From: Avrilella dinanensis
GTDB taxonomy: Bacteria > Bacteroidota > Bacteroidia > Flavobacteriales > Flavobacteriaceae
Length of the DNA stretch: 64,000 nucleotides
Assembly (NCBI RefSeq): GCF_002807015.1
Contig: NZ_NIPO01000001.1
Coordinates: forward strand, 1 to 64,000
Reading direction: 5' to 3'
Shown here: positions 31,455 through 40,544 of the stretch, piece after piece
How positions within the stretch are numbered: the first letter of the stretch is position 1
How the letters are laid out: every line of letters starts with the position of its first letter
The notes under the pieces: generated by a model
What the model was told of the DNA's origin: nothing
The model's database searches: none
The model's input: only the letters and a program-made list of their open reading frames with translations
Program-made: the position numbers and the translations under genes

Positions 31455-33803
31455 TTAGAAATCAAATTCATCTATCACACTTTGTGGTGGTGGCGAAAGT
31501 GAATCTCTTATAATATTACCATTTTCATCAATAAAATTCCCTAAAGAATCTACCGGCTGAACATATTTTGAACAATCTACCTCTATCTGAGGATTTTGTG
31601 GTCGTTCAAAGTTATCTTTTGAAACAGATAAAGTTTCATCGGCATAACATTTTTTCATGAATAATGCCCATATCGGCAAGGCGGTTGTTGCACCCTGTCC
31701 GTAAGCCGTAGTCCGGAAGTGAGCTGCCCGGTCTTCATTACCAACCCAAACTCCGGTAGCCAGATTTGGTACCATACCGATAAACCAGCCGTCACTGTTA
31801 TTCTGTGTTGTTCCGGTTTTTCCGGCAATAGGATTTCTAAAAGCATATGGATAGCCGGTCATCACGCTATAGGCTGCACTTCCTCGACCTGTATATCTCA
31901 ACCTTGCTCCTGAGCCACTTTCTGTAACTCCCTCCATCAAATTAACTATGGCATAGGCAACATCTTTGCTCAATACGTCTTTGGTTTCTGCTCTGGATTG
32001 ATAAAGAATTACACCGTTTCTGTCGGTAATTCTTGACACGAATCTCGGCTTGATATACACTCCCTGATTCACAAAAGTACTGTAAGCTCCTACCATATCG
32101 CTTACGGTAATTTCTACAGCTCCGAGTGCTATTGCCGGTGATTCAGGTATGTCTGAATTTACTCCCAACTGTCTGCACATATCAATAACTGCTTTTGGTC
32201 CTACTCTATCCATTAGTTTTGCCGTAACTGTATTCAGTGATTGAGCCAAAGCATATTTCAGATTAACCAAACCGTGATAGTTTCCGCCCGAATTTCTAGG
32301 CGACCAGGGTTTTGATATACCATAACGCCCTTTAGGCATTGTAAACGGCGAATCGTGAACGATATCACAAGGCGACATGCCGAGCTGGTCGATAACTGTT
32401 GCATAAACAAATGGTTTGAAAGTCGAACCTACTTGTCTTGCTCCTTGTGCCACGTGGTCGTACTGGAAGTGTTTATAATCTATTCCGCCTACCCAGGCTT
32501 TGATATTTCCGCTCATCGGCTCCATAGACATCATTCCGGTTTGCAGAAAATGTTTATAGTAGATAATGGAATCTCTCGGTGTCATCAGGGTATCAATTTC
32601 CCCTTTCCAGCTGAAAACGCTCATTTTGGTTTTTACATCAAATGATTTCAGGATTTCGTCGTCTGATTTTCCTTCATCTTTCATCAACCGCCATCTTTCA
32701 GAGTTTTTCATAGCTCTTCGGATAATCTTTTCGGTTTCATCATTCGAAATATGAATAAACGGAGCATTTTTATTGCTTTTTTGCTGTCTGAAAAATTCTG
32801 CCTGCAAAGTAGTCAAATGTTCTGTCACTGCTTCTTCAGCATATTTTTGCATACGAGAATCTATGGTGGTATATATTCTTAATCCGTCACGATAAATATC
32901 ATAGGTTCCGCCATCTTTCTTCGGATTTTCCTTTACCCAGGTGCGCATATATTCCCGCAAATATTCCCTGAAATAAGTAGCCTGACCAGATACGTGAGAT
33001 TCGGGTGAATAATTAATCTTTATCGGTAAAGCCTGATATTGTTTCTTCTCCTCTTCCGTCAGATAACCGTTGCGTTCCATTTGGTGCAACACAACATTAC
33101 GACGGCTTTGAGAACGCTCGGGGTGAAAACGAGGGTTGAATCTTGATGGTGCCTGTAACATTCCGACCAAAACTGCGGCTTCATCTACCGTTAAATCTTT
33201 AGGTTCTTTACCAAAATAAACATTTGAAGCCGAACGAATTCCGTAAGCATTACTTACAAAATCCACTGTATTCAGGTAATAAGCAATAATTTCCTCTTTG
33301 GTATATTGTCTTTCGAGCCTTGTCGCGATTATCCATTCTTTAATCTTTTGGGTAATCCGCTTAACGATATTATTTGAGCCCGAACTGCCGTGAAACAGGT
33401 TTTTTGCCAACTGTTGTGTAATGGTACTCGCCCCTCCGGAAGAACCCAGCGAGGTTACCGCTCTCAGTGTTCCTTTTGCATCAATACCTGAATGGGAATG
33501 AAACCTTTCATCTTCCGTTGCGATTAAAGCCTGAACCAGATGCGGTGGTAAATCTTCGTATTTTACAGGCACACGGTTTTCGAGGTAAAATTTACCCAAC
33601 GTTTTTCCATCTGCCGAAATAATTTCGGTAGCCACGCTCGAAGAAGGATTTTCCAGTTCCTCGAAAGTTGGCATTTCACCAAAAACGCCCCAGTTTGCCA
33701 AAGCAAAAATGGAAATAATTCCGAATATCCCTGCTAAAAACAGCATCCAAAACCACTTGAGATACTTATTTGAACCTTTGGTCTTTTTTTGTTTTTCTGC
33801 CAT
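31455..33803 (-). CDS. Penicillin-binding protein 1A (bifunctional glycosyltransferase/transpeptidase)
   Basis: 782 residues from the ATG at 33803 (MAEKQKKTKG), four bases after the gldH stop; an ATG at 33821 would overlap gldH. One N-terminal membrane segment (~18-40). GT51 domain: ATEDERFHSHSGID with the catalytic Glu, GGASTITQQLAKNLF and YLNTVDF. Transpeptidase domain: GSTFKPF (active Ser), SLNTVTAKL (SxN) and KTGTTQNN. It polymerises and cross-links peptidoglycan. The C-terminal tail after ~720 is Pro/Asp-rich. The linkage ricT-gldH-PBP1A recurs in flavobacteria. Confidence 0.95.
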   Translation of the reverse strand: MAEKQKKTKGSNKYLKWFWMLFLAGIFGIISIFALANWGVFGEMPTFEELENPSSSVATEIISADGKTLGKFYLENRVPVKYEDLPPHLVQALIATEDERFHSHSGIDAKGTLRAVTSLGSSGGASTITQQLAKNLFHGSSGSNNIVKRITQKIKEWIIATRLERQYTKEEIIAYYLNTVDFVSNAYGIRSASNVYFGKEPKDLTVDEAAVLVGMLQAPSRFNPRFHPERSQSRRNVVLHQMERNGYLTEEEKKQYQALPIKINYSPESHVSGQATYFREYLREYMRTWVKENPKKDGGTYDIYRDGLRIYTTIDSRMQKYAEEAVTEHLTTLQAEFFRQQKSNKNAPFIHISNDETEKIIRRAMKNSERWRLMKDEGKSDDEILKSFDVKTKMSVFSWKGEIDTLMTPRDSIIYYKHFLQTGMMSMEPMSGNIKAWVGGIDYKHFQYDHVAQGARQVGSTFKPFVYATVIDQLGMSPCDIVHDSPFTMPKGRYGISKPWSPRNSGGNYHGLVNLKYALAQSLNTVTAKLMDRVGPKAVIDMCRQLGVNSDIPESPAIALGAVEITVSDMVGAYSTFVNQGVYIKPRFVSRITDRNGVILYQSRAETKDVLSKDVAYAIVNLMEGVTESGSGARLRYTGRGSAAYSVMTGYPYAFRNPIAGKTGTTQNNSDGWFIGMVPNLATGVWVGNEDRAAHFRTTAYGQGATTALPIWALFMKKCYADETLSVSKDNFERPQNPQIEVDCSKYVQPVDSLGNFIDENGNIIRDSLSPPPQSVIDEFDF

Positions 33804-33807
33804 TCTT

Positions 33808-34341
33808 TTATTGTTTTTCAATGGTTAAACCCACGCCGGTAATTCCTTCCAGTTCTGTGATACCTTCAACATCTTCTGCCTTTCGTACAGCCTGTTCCAC
33901 TTCGATGGTATATATACCGTTTTGTGCAAAGGAGTAATTTTCTTTATACAAGAGTTTGCTCGTTTTAGTATCTGTGAACCCATCGCCCAGCAGCTTTCCT
34001 GTTTCATCGGTCATCACATACTGCAACGTATCGGTATAAGTTTTGCTATCCGGCGTATGAATTTTTGCAATCAGAAATATATTGCTGAAAGGATAATTAT
34101 TATTTGCCTGAAGCTGTAAATAAACATTGTATTTTTCCAGACTATCCTTTTGCTCAAAAGTAAACTTTTTCACATCTGAAACCTGCCAATCGCCATTTGT
34201 CGATTGAAATTCAGAAAAAAGTGCACCGTCAGTTCTGCTGCAAAATGTAGTTACCAAAGCTAATAATGCAACCGAAAAGATACGTTTACTTCTCTTGATT
34301 ATTGTTGTTGTTTGGCTTGTCGTTTCTACGTTTGTTGCCAT
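33808..34341 (-). CDS. gldH: Gliding motility lipoprotein GldH
   Basis: 177 residues. Lipobox-like LVTTFC with Cys34, after a basic stretch KRSKR at 16-20. The mature protein is a beta-rich domain with VYLQLQANNNYPFSNIFLI and GIYTIEVEQAVR, typical of GldH. GldH is needed for gliding and type IX-dependent surface functions in F. johnsoniae. The only ATG in frame lies 56 bases inside ricT, which gives an unusually long N-terminal region before the signal core; no ATG, GTG or TTG lies nearer to the signal peptide. Confidence 0.88.
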   Translation of the reverse strand: MATNVETTSQTTTIIKRSKRIFSVALLALVTTFCSRTDGALFSEFQSTNGDWQVSDVKKFTFEQKDSLEKYNVYLQLQANNNYPFSNIFLIAKIHTPDSKTYTDTLQYVMTDETGKLLGDGFTDTKTSKLLYKENYSFAQNGIYTIEVEQAVRKAEDVEGITELEGITGVGLTIEKQ

Positions 34342-35557
34342 TTCGTCTGGAATTATTAGGGTTTCTTTTTTTAGCTGTCTGTTTATCCTGATTTCTGGTT
34401 ACCGTTTCTTTTGGCTTCGCCTTCTGTTTTCTTCTATTGTTAGGTTTCTTTCTGTCAAATCTGTTCAGGCTGTCCTCTGCCAGTAACACATCGGTTGTTT
34501 TTTCAGATTCCTTATGCCCTTCCGGTACTGTATCTTCTACCGCAAAGTCTTCGAGAGAAGCAATTACTTCGCCTTTTTTATTTTTTTCAATCAGTTCCCT
34601 GACATGCTCAGCTTTCATTTTTATCCAGTTACTGTGATTTTCGGTATAAGAAAACCACATAAGCTGTTTGAATATGTCTATCTTCTGACAAATCGCCTCG
34701 CCTTTGGTTGTTTTGATTTTTGCGTCAGAACGCGGCATATCCTTTAATGCATCAAGATAAGAATCAAGCTCAAAGTTCAGACAGCATTTAAGTTTACCAC
34801 ATTGTCCTGCCAGTTTTTGCGGATTGAGTGATAATTGCTGGTATCTTGCCGCAGCAGTATTCACACTTCGGAAATCTGTGAGCCACGAAGAACAGCACAA
34901 TTCCCGTCCGCATGAACCGATTCCGCCCAAACGAGAGGCCTCCTGACGAAAACCTATCTGCTTCATTTCCACACGAATACCAAATTCATGTGCATATTCC
35001 TTAATCAACTGGCGGAAATCTACCCTTTCCTGTGCCGTATAATAAAATGTGGCTTTAGAACCGTCACCCTGAAATTCCACATCGGATATTTTCATTTCCA
35101 GATTGAGCTGAATAGCAATTTCTCTGGCTCTTTTCTGAATGACATCTTCCCGGTTTCTCGCTGCCGTCCACACATCAATATCCCGCTGAGAGGCTTTTCG
35201 GTAAACCTTTGGCAACAGACCGTTCCAATCTGCTTTTTTCTTTTTCATCTGTACCTTAACCAGCTGACCGGTAAGGGTTATAATACCGACATCGTGCCCC
35301 GGACTTGCTTCCGTAGCGACAACGTCGCCAATACTTAAACTTAACTTTTCCGTATTTTTGAAAAAATCTTTTCTTCCGTTTTTAAAACGGATTTCAACTA
35401 CATCAAAAGGGGTGTGATCTGACGGATATTGCATATTGGATAACCAATCGAAAACAGAGAGCTTGTTACAGCTGTCTGTTCCGCAATTTCCTTTGTTTCC
35501 ACATCCTCTTGGTGTACCTGTAGCGTCTGTTTTAGACGAACAATTAGTACATCCCAT
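34286..35557 (-). CDS. ricT: PSP1-domain protein RicT (regulatory iron-sulfur complex subunit)
   Basis: 423 residues. A Cys-rich N-terminus (MGCTNCSS, CGNKGNCGTDSCNK) is followed by the PSP1 core (~90-300) with GIGSCGRELCCSSWL and AGQCGKLKCCLNFEL, which supply Fe-S ligands. The C-terminal ~70 residues are a low-complexity Lys/Asn/Arg tail. In Bacillus, RicT works with RicA and RicF in RNA maturation. In Bacteroidota its role is less clear, but its link to gldH is conserved. Confidence 0.9.
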   Translation of the reverse strand: MGCTNCSSKTDATGTPRGCGNKGNCGTDSCNKLSVFDWLSNMQYPSDHTPFDVVEIRFKNGRKDFFKNTEKLSLSIGDVVATEASPGHDVGIITLTGQLVKVQMKKKKADWNGLLPKVYRKASQRDIDVWTAARNREDVIQKRAREIAIQLNLEMKISDVEFQGDGSKATFYYTAQERVDFRQLIKEYAHEFGIRVEMKQIGFRQEASRLGGIGSCGRELCCSSWLTDFRSVNTAAARYQQLSLNPQKLAGQCGKLKCCLNFELDSYLDALKDMPRSDAKIKTTKGEAICQKIDIFKQLMWFSYTENHSNWIKMKAEHVRELIEKNKKGEVIASLEDFAVEDTVPEGHKESEKTTDVLLAEDSLNRFDRKKPNNRRKQKAKPKETVTRNQDKQTAKKRNPNNSRRNGNKRRNDKPNNNNNQEK

Positions 35558-35628
35558 ATATCTCGAAACAACTTGCGTTGTTGTGTTTTTAGTTAATAAA
35601 TCTTAGGTAAAGATATAAATTTTAAGTC

Positions 35629-35714
35629 AGAAACTGTTGAAATTTTATTCAAAAAGAGATTCCTCCTTCGTCGGAATGACAAAAAACACTCTTTTTTTAT
35701 TTGAAACAGTCACT
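35629..35714. repeat. Imperfect inverted repeat with inner hairpin between tyrS and ricT
   Basis: The left arm (35629-35658, ACTGTT...AAAAAGAG) and right arm (35690-35714, complement) are imperfectly complementary. Inside, ATTCC and GGAAT (35659-35663, 35673-35677) form a small hairpin around TCCTTCGTC. It is non-coding. The core resembles the sequence right after bshA (19381-19402). Confidence 0.45.
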
Positions 35715-35720
35715 CTGGTT

Positions 35721-37019
35721 TTATTCAAAACTTAAAATAAAATAGTTTTTCTTACCTCTTTGCAACAAAACGAACTGATTATTTATCAAATCGTTATTGG
35801 TTATTTTAAATTCTTCCGTTACCTTTTCTCTGTTCACGGAAATAGAGTTTTCACTCAAGGCTCGTCTCGCCTCACCGTTGGATTTTAAAAATCCGGATTC
35901 GGCATTTAATGCATCAACGATATCAATGCCTTCTGTCAGTTTTTCTTTGGCGATAGTTGCCTGTGGAACACCATCAAAAATATCCAGAAAAGTTTGTGCG
36001 TCCAATTCCTTTAAGTCCGATGCTTTAGTGTTTTTGCTGAACAAAATTTCAGATGCTTTGACTGCTTTTTCCAATTCTTCCTGCGAATGAACAAAAGCAG
36101 TAACCTCCTCTGCCAGTTTTCGTTGCAACACTCTCAAATGCGGTGTTTCCCGATGTTCATCAATCAGATTTTCGATCTCTTCTTTGGGCAGAAAGGTAAA
36201 TATTTTGATATATTTTTCTGCATCTTCATCAGAAGTATTCAGCCAAAACTGGTAGAATTTATATACCGATGTTTTGTCTGAATCCAACCAAACATTTCCG
36301 CCTTCGGATTTGCCGAATTTAGAACCATCTGCCTTGGTAATCAGCGGGCAAGTCATAGCATAAGCCTTGGAATCTTCGTCGGTCATTCTGCGGATTAATT
36401 CGGTTCCGGTCGTGATATTTCCCCATTGGTCAGACCCTCCCATCTGTAGCAAACAGTTGTAGTTTTTATACAAATGGTAAAAATCGTAACCTTGAATCAG
36501 CTGGTAGGTAAATTCCGTAAAAGACATTCCGGCACCGTCTGCAGCGAAACGTTTTTTTACAGAATCTTTCGCCATCATATAATTTACAGTGATTCGTTTC
36601 CCTACGTCGCGGGCAAATGCAATGAACGAAAAGGTTTTCATCCAATCGTAGTTATTTACCAAAATCGGAGCGTTTTCTTCTTTTGAATCGAAATTTAGAA
36701 AGCGTGACAACACTCGTTTTATTCCTGCCACATTATGGTTTAAGGCATCTTCTGTCAAAAGATTTCTTTCGTCCGATTTTCCCGAAGGATCGCCAATCAT
36801 ACCCGTTGCACCTCCAACGAGTGCAATTGGTTTGTGTCCGAAGTTTTTCAGATGTACCAACAAAATAATCGGCACCAGACTACCGATATGTAAAGAATCT
36901 GAAGTGGGGTCAAACCCGATATAAGCAGTTGTAGGCTCTTTCAAAAGTTGTTCTTCAGTTCCGTCAATTATATTGTGTACTAAACCTCGCCAGCTTAGTT
37001 CTTCTATTATATTTTGCAT
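35721..37019 (-). CDS. tyrS: Tyrosyl-tRNA synthetase
   Basis: 432 residues, class I synthetase. HIGS at residues 44-47 is the HIGH motif. KFGKS near residue 233 is the KMSKS equivalent of the bacterial TyrRS group. The C-terminal S4-like RNA-binding domain (~350-432) contains GEARRALSENSISVN. It charges tRNA-Tyr. -7 box TATATTTG on the minus strand at 37036-37043. Confidence 0.97.
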   Translation of the reverse strand: MQNIIEELSWRGLVHNIIDGTEEQLLKEPTTAYIGFDPTSDSLHIGSLVPIILLVHLKNFGHKPIALVGGATGMIGDPSGKSDERNLLTEDALNHNVAGIKRVLSRFLNFDSKEENAPILVNNYDWMKTFSFIAFARDVGKRITVNYMMAKDSVKKRFAADGAGMSFTEFTYQLIQGYDFYHLYKNYNCLLQMGGSDQWGNITTGTELIRRMTDEDSKAYAMTCPLITKADGSKFGKSEGGNVWLDSDKTSVYKFYQFWLNTSDEDAEKYIKIFTFLPKEEIENLIDEHRETPHLRVLQRKLAEEVTAFVHSQEELEKAVKASEILFSKNTKASDLKELDAQTFLDIFDGVPQATIAKEKLTEGIDIVDALNAESGFLKSNGEARRALSENSISVNREKVTEEFKITNNDLINNQFVLLQRGKKNYFILSFE

Positions 37020-37153
37020 GTTTATAATTTTTATGCAAATATAAATATTTAGAATCTGTTTGCGAGATTTAATCTGGATTTTTGGTATCTGTTAGTATAT
37101 AGTTTTTGTTGTTTTTAAACTCAAATCAAGACAAACACTAAAATTTAAGCTAT

Positions 37154-37690
37154 TTAATTATGTTTTTTCAGTCTTCTTTTTAAAATCTTAAACAATTCCT
37201 CGCTTTTTATATCCAGATTATTTGTTAATATTCCATATTGAGAATTAGCGACTTTTGACCCAAATAATTTTAAAAATTTATAAAACCATATTCTATTATA
37301 TTTTTCAGATGTTTTTTTTAATTCGATTACAATTTGGTTTGAACTTGGTATTCCTTTGTGATAGGTTGTTAAAATATTAAACGATTCTATATCTGAAAAT
37401 TTAACGATAATCAATTTTCCAAATAGTTTGTAAAGAATTATTTCTGTTTCTGTAACGGTAATAGAAGGTTTATTTCGTAACAACAAAATAATAGAGTGAA
37501 TTATTACGAAAAACAAAAACACTATGGTTATAGCAATAATGCTACCTCTAATCGGATTTAGTTCAAAATTCATTAATTTATCTCGAAGAAATAACAGCAC
37601 AAATACAAATATTGTAGATACCACCAGGTCTCTTATCTCCTTCTTTCGATTAATATAAAAATGTAGTGTATTTTTTGATTCTTCTACCAT
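37154..37690 (-). CDS. Membrane protein of unknown function (PH-like, STM3941-type)
   Basis: 178 residues. Two hydrophobic segments (~22-38, ~48-70) are followed by a beta-rich cytoplasmic domain with the strand/turn pattern of bacterial PH-like domains (PSITVTETEIILYKLFGKLIIVKFSDIESF). It is Lys/Ile-rich. It stands alone between tyrS and the DUF4296 gene. I do not assign a function. Confidence 0.65.
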   Translation of the reverse strand: MVEESKNTLHFYINRKKEIRDLVVSTIFVFVLLFLRDKLMNFELNPIRGSIIAITIVFLFFVIIHSIILLLRNKPSITVTETEIILYKLFGKLIIVKFSDIESFNILTTYHKGIPSSNQIVIELKKTSEKYNRIWFYKFLKLFGSKVANSQYGILTNNLDIKSEELFKILKRRLKKHN

Positions 37691-37746
37691 GCACTCCCTA
37701 TTATCGTAAAAATTTCATTTACGTTTTTAGTATTTTAAAAAATATA

Positions 37747-38157
37747 CTACTCCCCCACTTTCGACGTTAAACTATCCCTATTGATTGTCGATTTCAATAT
37801 TTTTTTTGTCTTTTTAATGTCTGGTTTAGTACCACCTAATTCTTCTGCTTTTTGTCGGAATTTGCTTTGGATAGTATCAAGCATTTCTACATACACCTGA
37901 GGTTCGTGTTGCAGATAATACCGATGTTGCTCTACAAAACCAAGACTATCTAATTCGTATTTTTTTAATAAATCTTCGGGGGTTTGTGTAATGTAAATGG
38001 TATCTTGCTGGTACGAAGAAGACTCTATCGCTCCAATCAAAACCAACTCATACAATAAATCGGTCATGTCGGACTGAGACAGTAAATTCTTTGGTTTCTT
38101 GTCTGCACAAGCACAAAAAGTTATCATCAAAACAACGAATAAAATTATCTTTCTCAT
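37747..38157 (-). CDS. DUF4296 lipoprotein
   Basis: 136 residues from the ATG at 38157, which gives the signal MRKIILFVVLMITFCAC with lipidated Cys17. The frame extends 54 bases upstream into the dihydroorotase gene, but that start would bury the signal. The helical mature domain (NLLSQSDMTDLLYELVLIGAI; LLKKYELDSLGFVEQHRYYL) is the DUF4296 pattern found next to dihydroorotase in flavobacteria. It lies 4 bases after that gene. Confidence 0.82.
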   Translation of the reverse strand: MRKIILFVVLMITFCACADKKPKNLLSQSDMTDLLYELVLIGAIESSSYQQDTIYITQTPEDLLKKYELDSLGFVEQHRYYLQHEPQVYVEMLDTIQSKFRQKAEELGGTKPDIKKTKKILKSTINRDSLTSKVGE

Positions 38158-38161
38158 CGTG

Positions 38162-39496
38162 TTATCTGTTAAAAAGTAACCGTTGACCGAATTTTTCTTC
38201 GGTAATTTCACCTTGGTTCATCGCCAGATTTCCGTTTACGAAGGTGGACACCACCGTTGCCGAAAGTTCTTCTCCTTCAATCGGCGACCAACCGCAATGG
38301 TATAAAATATTATCTTTATGAACAGTTTGAGGTTGATTCAAATTGACTAAAACAATATCAGCCTGGTAGCCTTCTCTCAAAAAACCTCTGTTCTCGATTT
38401 GAAACAAAATCGCCGGATTATGAGCCATTTTTTCTACCACTTTTTCCAGTGTGATTTTTCCTTGTTTTACGAAAGTAAGCATCATGGGCAGCGAATGCTG
38501 AACCATTGGTCCGCCTGACGGAGCTTGCAGATATTTCTGTGATTTTTCTTCAAAAGTATGCGGTGCGTGGTCTGTTGCGATAACATCAATACGGTCATCA
38601 AGCAATGCTTCCCAAATCTGCTCCCTGTCCTGTGCCGTTTTTACCGCCGGATTCCATTTGATAAAATTGCCTTTTTCTTCATAATCTTTGTCTGAAAAAA
38701 ACAAATGATGCATGCAAACCTCAGCGGTTATCTTTTTGTCTTTCAACGGAATATTATTATCAAACAAATTTGTCTCTTTGCCTGTGCTGATGTGAAAAAC
38801 GTGTAATTTCGCTCCTGTTTTTTTTGCCAGTTCAATCGCTTTGGAAGAAGAAATATAACAGGCTTCTTCACTTCGAATAACCGGATGCATATAAGGCGGA
38901 ATATCTTCGCCAAACTGAGCTTTTGCCTTTTCGAGATTTCTGCGGATAGTGCCTTCATCTTCGCAATGCGTGGCGATTAACAAATCGGTAGAAGAAAATA
39001 TTTTTTCCAGCGTTTGCTCATTGTCCACCAGCATATTTCCGGTTGATGAACCCAAAAATAATTTGATTCCTGCCACATTTCTTGGATTGGTTTTCAGCAC
39101 TTCTTCCAGATTATCATTCGTGCCGCCCATCATAAACGAGTAATTCACGAACGCACTTTGAGCCGCAGTTTTATATTTTTCTTCCAGAATTTCCTGTGTA
39201 ACCGCATTCGGAATGGTATTGGGTTGGTCAATAAAAGACGTTACCCCACCGGCAAGTGCTGCTTTGGATTCCGAAGCGATATTACCTTTGTGCGTGAGTC
39301 CGGGTTCTCTGAAATGCACTTGGTCGTCAATGATTCCGGGTAAAATATGTAATCCGAAAGCGTCGATAATTTCGGCATTATCACAGCTGATATCGCTGTC
39401 TATACGTTCAATTTTTTCGCCGTTTATCAATAAATCTGCTTGAAAAATTTTGCCTTCATTGACAACTGTACCGTTTTTTATAAGGATTCGTTTCAT
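38162..39496 (-). CDS. Dihydroorotase (amidohydrolase family)
   Basis: 444 residues, TIM-barrel amidohydrolase that closes carbamoyl-aspartate to dihydroorotate in pyrimidine synthesis. Motifs: PGIIDDQVHFREPGLTHKG, NTIPN, LLIATHCEDE, LHVFHISTG and ATDHAPHT. The first metal-binding His of the usual HxH is Gln (Gln59-Val-His61), a variation seen in Bacteroidota members. It could be named pyrC or allB-like; pyrimidine synthesis is the more likely role. In one leftward unit with a glycosyltransferase and DUF4296. Confidence 0.88.
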   Translation of the reverse strand: MKRILIKNGTVVNEGKIFQADLLINGEKIERIDSDISCDNAEIIDAFGLHILPGIIDDQVHFREPGLTHKGNIASESKAALAGGVTSFIDQPNTIPNAVTQEILEEKYKTAAQSAFVNYSFMMGGTNDNLEEVLKTNPRNVAGIKLFLGSSTGNMLVDNEQTLEKIFSSTDLLIATHCEDEGTIRRNLEKAKAQFGEDIPPYMHPVIRSEEACYISSSKAIELAKKTGAKLHVFHISTGKETNLFDNNIPLKDKKITAEVCMHHLFFSDKDYEEKGNFIKWNPAVKTAQDREQIWEALLDDRIDVIATDHAPHTFEEKSQKYLQAPSGGPMVQHSLPMMLTFVKQGKITLEKVVEKMAHNPAILFQIENRGFLREGYQADIVLVNLNQPQTVHKDNILYHCGWSPIEGEELSATVVSTFVNGNLAMNQGEITEEKFGQRLLFNR

Positions 39497-39594
39497 GTGT
39501 TATTTTTATTGTTTTTCAATGGTCACATGTAACCTTTGATGTTTAAAACAATCATTCCGCTGTGTGTTTAATGATGATTTTAAACATATCGGTT

Positions 39595-40320
39595 TCATTT
39601 GAGTCGATTGAATAATTTTTTGATTCGTAAATCCAACACGCCAAAGACCGCTTCTTTGATAATGCCACCGGACATTTTAGATTCACCGTGGATTCTATCT
39701 GTAAAGATAATAGGTATTTCGCGAATTTGAAAACCTTTGCAAAAAGCCCTGTATTTCATTTCTATTTGAAAAGCATAACCGACGAACTTAATCTCGCCCA
39801 GCGGAATACTTTCCAGAACATTTCTTTTGTATCCAATAAAGCCTGCCGTGGTATCATGGATTTTCATTCCGGTTATTACCCGAACGTAAATAGAAGCGAA
39901 ATATGACAGTAAAACCCTGTTTAACGGCCAGTTAACTACATTAACACCTTTTACATAACGAGAACCGATAGCCATATCGGCACCTTCTAAGCAAGTTTGA
40001 TACAAACGGCTCAAATCTTCCGGATTGTGGGAAAAATCGGCGTCCATCTCAAAAATATAATCATAGCCGTTTGCCAACGCCCATTTGAATCCGTGAACAT
40101 AAGCCGTTCCTAAACCTGATTTTTCTTTTCTTTTTTCTAAAAATATACGTTGAGGAAATTGCTCGAACAAAGCCGTGACCGCCGTTGCTGTACCATCGGG
40201 AGAATCGTCATCTACTACCAAAACGTCAAACTCTTCTGGCAATTTCATAACTGCCTCGATAATGTTTTTGATATTCAGAATTTCGTTATAGGTTGGTATG
40301 ACAACTATTTTTTTGTGCAT
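39595..40320 (-). CDS. GT2 glycosyltransferase, polyprenol-phosphate mannosyltransferase (Dpm1) type
   Basis: 241 residues. GT2 fold with VVIPTYNE, VLVVDDDSPDGTA, FEMDADFSHNPEDL (DxD) and the Dpm1-like TGMKIHDTTAGFIGYKR and ESKMSGGIIKEA. No membrane segments, as in soluble Dpm1 proteins. It transfers a sugar from a nucleotide donor to a lipid phosphate at the membrane face. -7 box TACATTTG on the minus strand at 40341-40348. Confidence 0.9.
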   Translation of the reverse strand: MHKKIVVIPTYNEILNIKNIIEAVMKLPEEFDVLVVDDDSPDGTATAVTALFEQFPQRIFLEKRKEKSGLGTAYVHGFKWALANGYDYIFEMDADFSHNPEDLSRLYQTCLEGADMAIGSRYVKGVNVVNWPLNRVLLSYFASIYVRVITGMKIHDTTAGFIGYKRNVLESIPLGEIKFVGYAFQIEMKYRAFCKGFQIREIPIIFTDRIHGESKMSGGIIKEAVFGVLDLRIKKLFNRLK

Positions 40321-40464
40321 TCACTCTATGGATTAGCTCACAAATGTAAGTTTTTTACCAGATAATTTTCTTAGAATATTTTTAAAATTTGCTTTTAGCT
40401 ATAGAATATAGCGGGTAATTTAAAATTATAAGCAAAAAAATTATTGATATTTAGCTCTTTTTTG

Positions 40465-40481
40465 CCACAGATGCATAGATA
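40465..40481 (+). repeat. Half-site of the CCACAGAT intergenic element
   Basis: CCACAGATGCATAGATA differs from the arm at 24685-24701 (CCACAGATGCACAGATA) at one base. The opposite arm is eroded to TCTATGAGTTCTATGGC downstream. Confidence 0.5.
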
Positions 40482-40544
40482 TGTTTTTTTAGCATAAATA
40501 CAAACTTCTATGAGTTCTATGGCGTACTACGGCTACGGAACATC

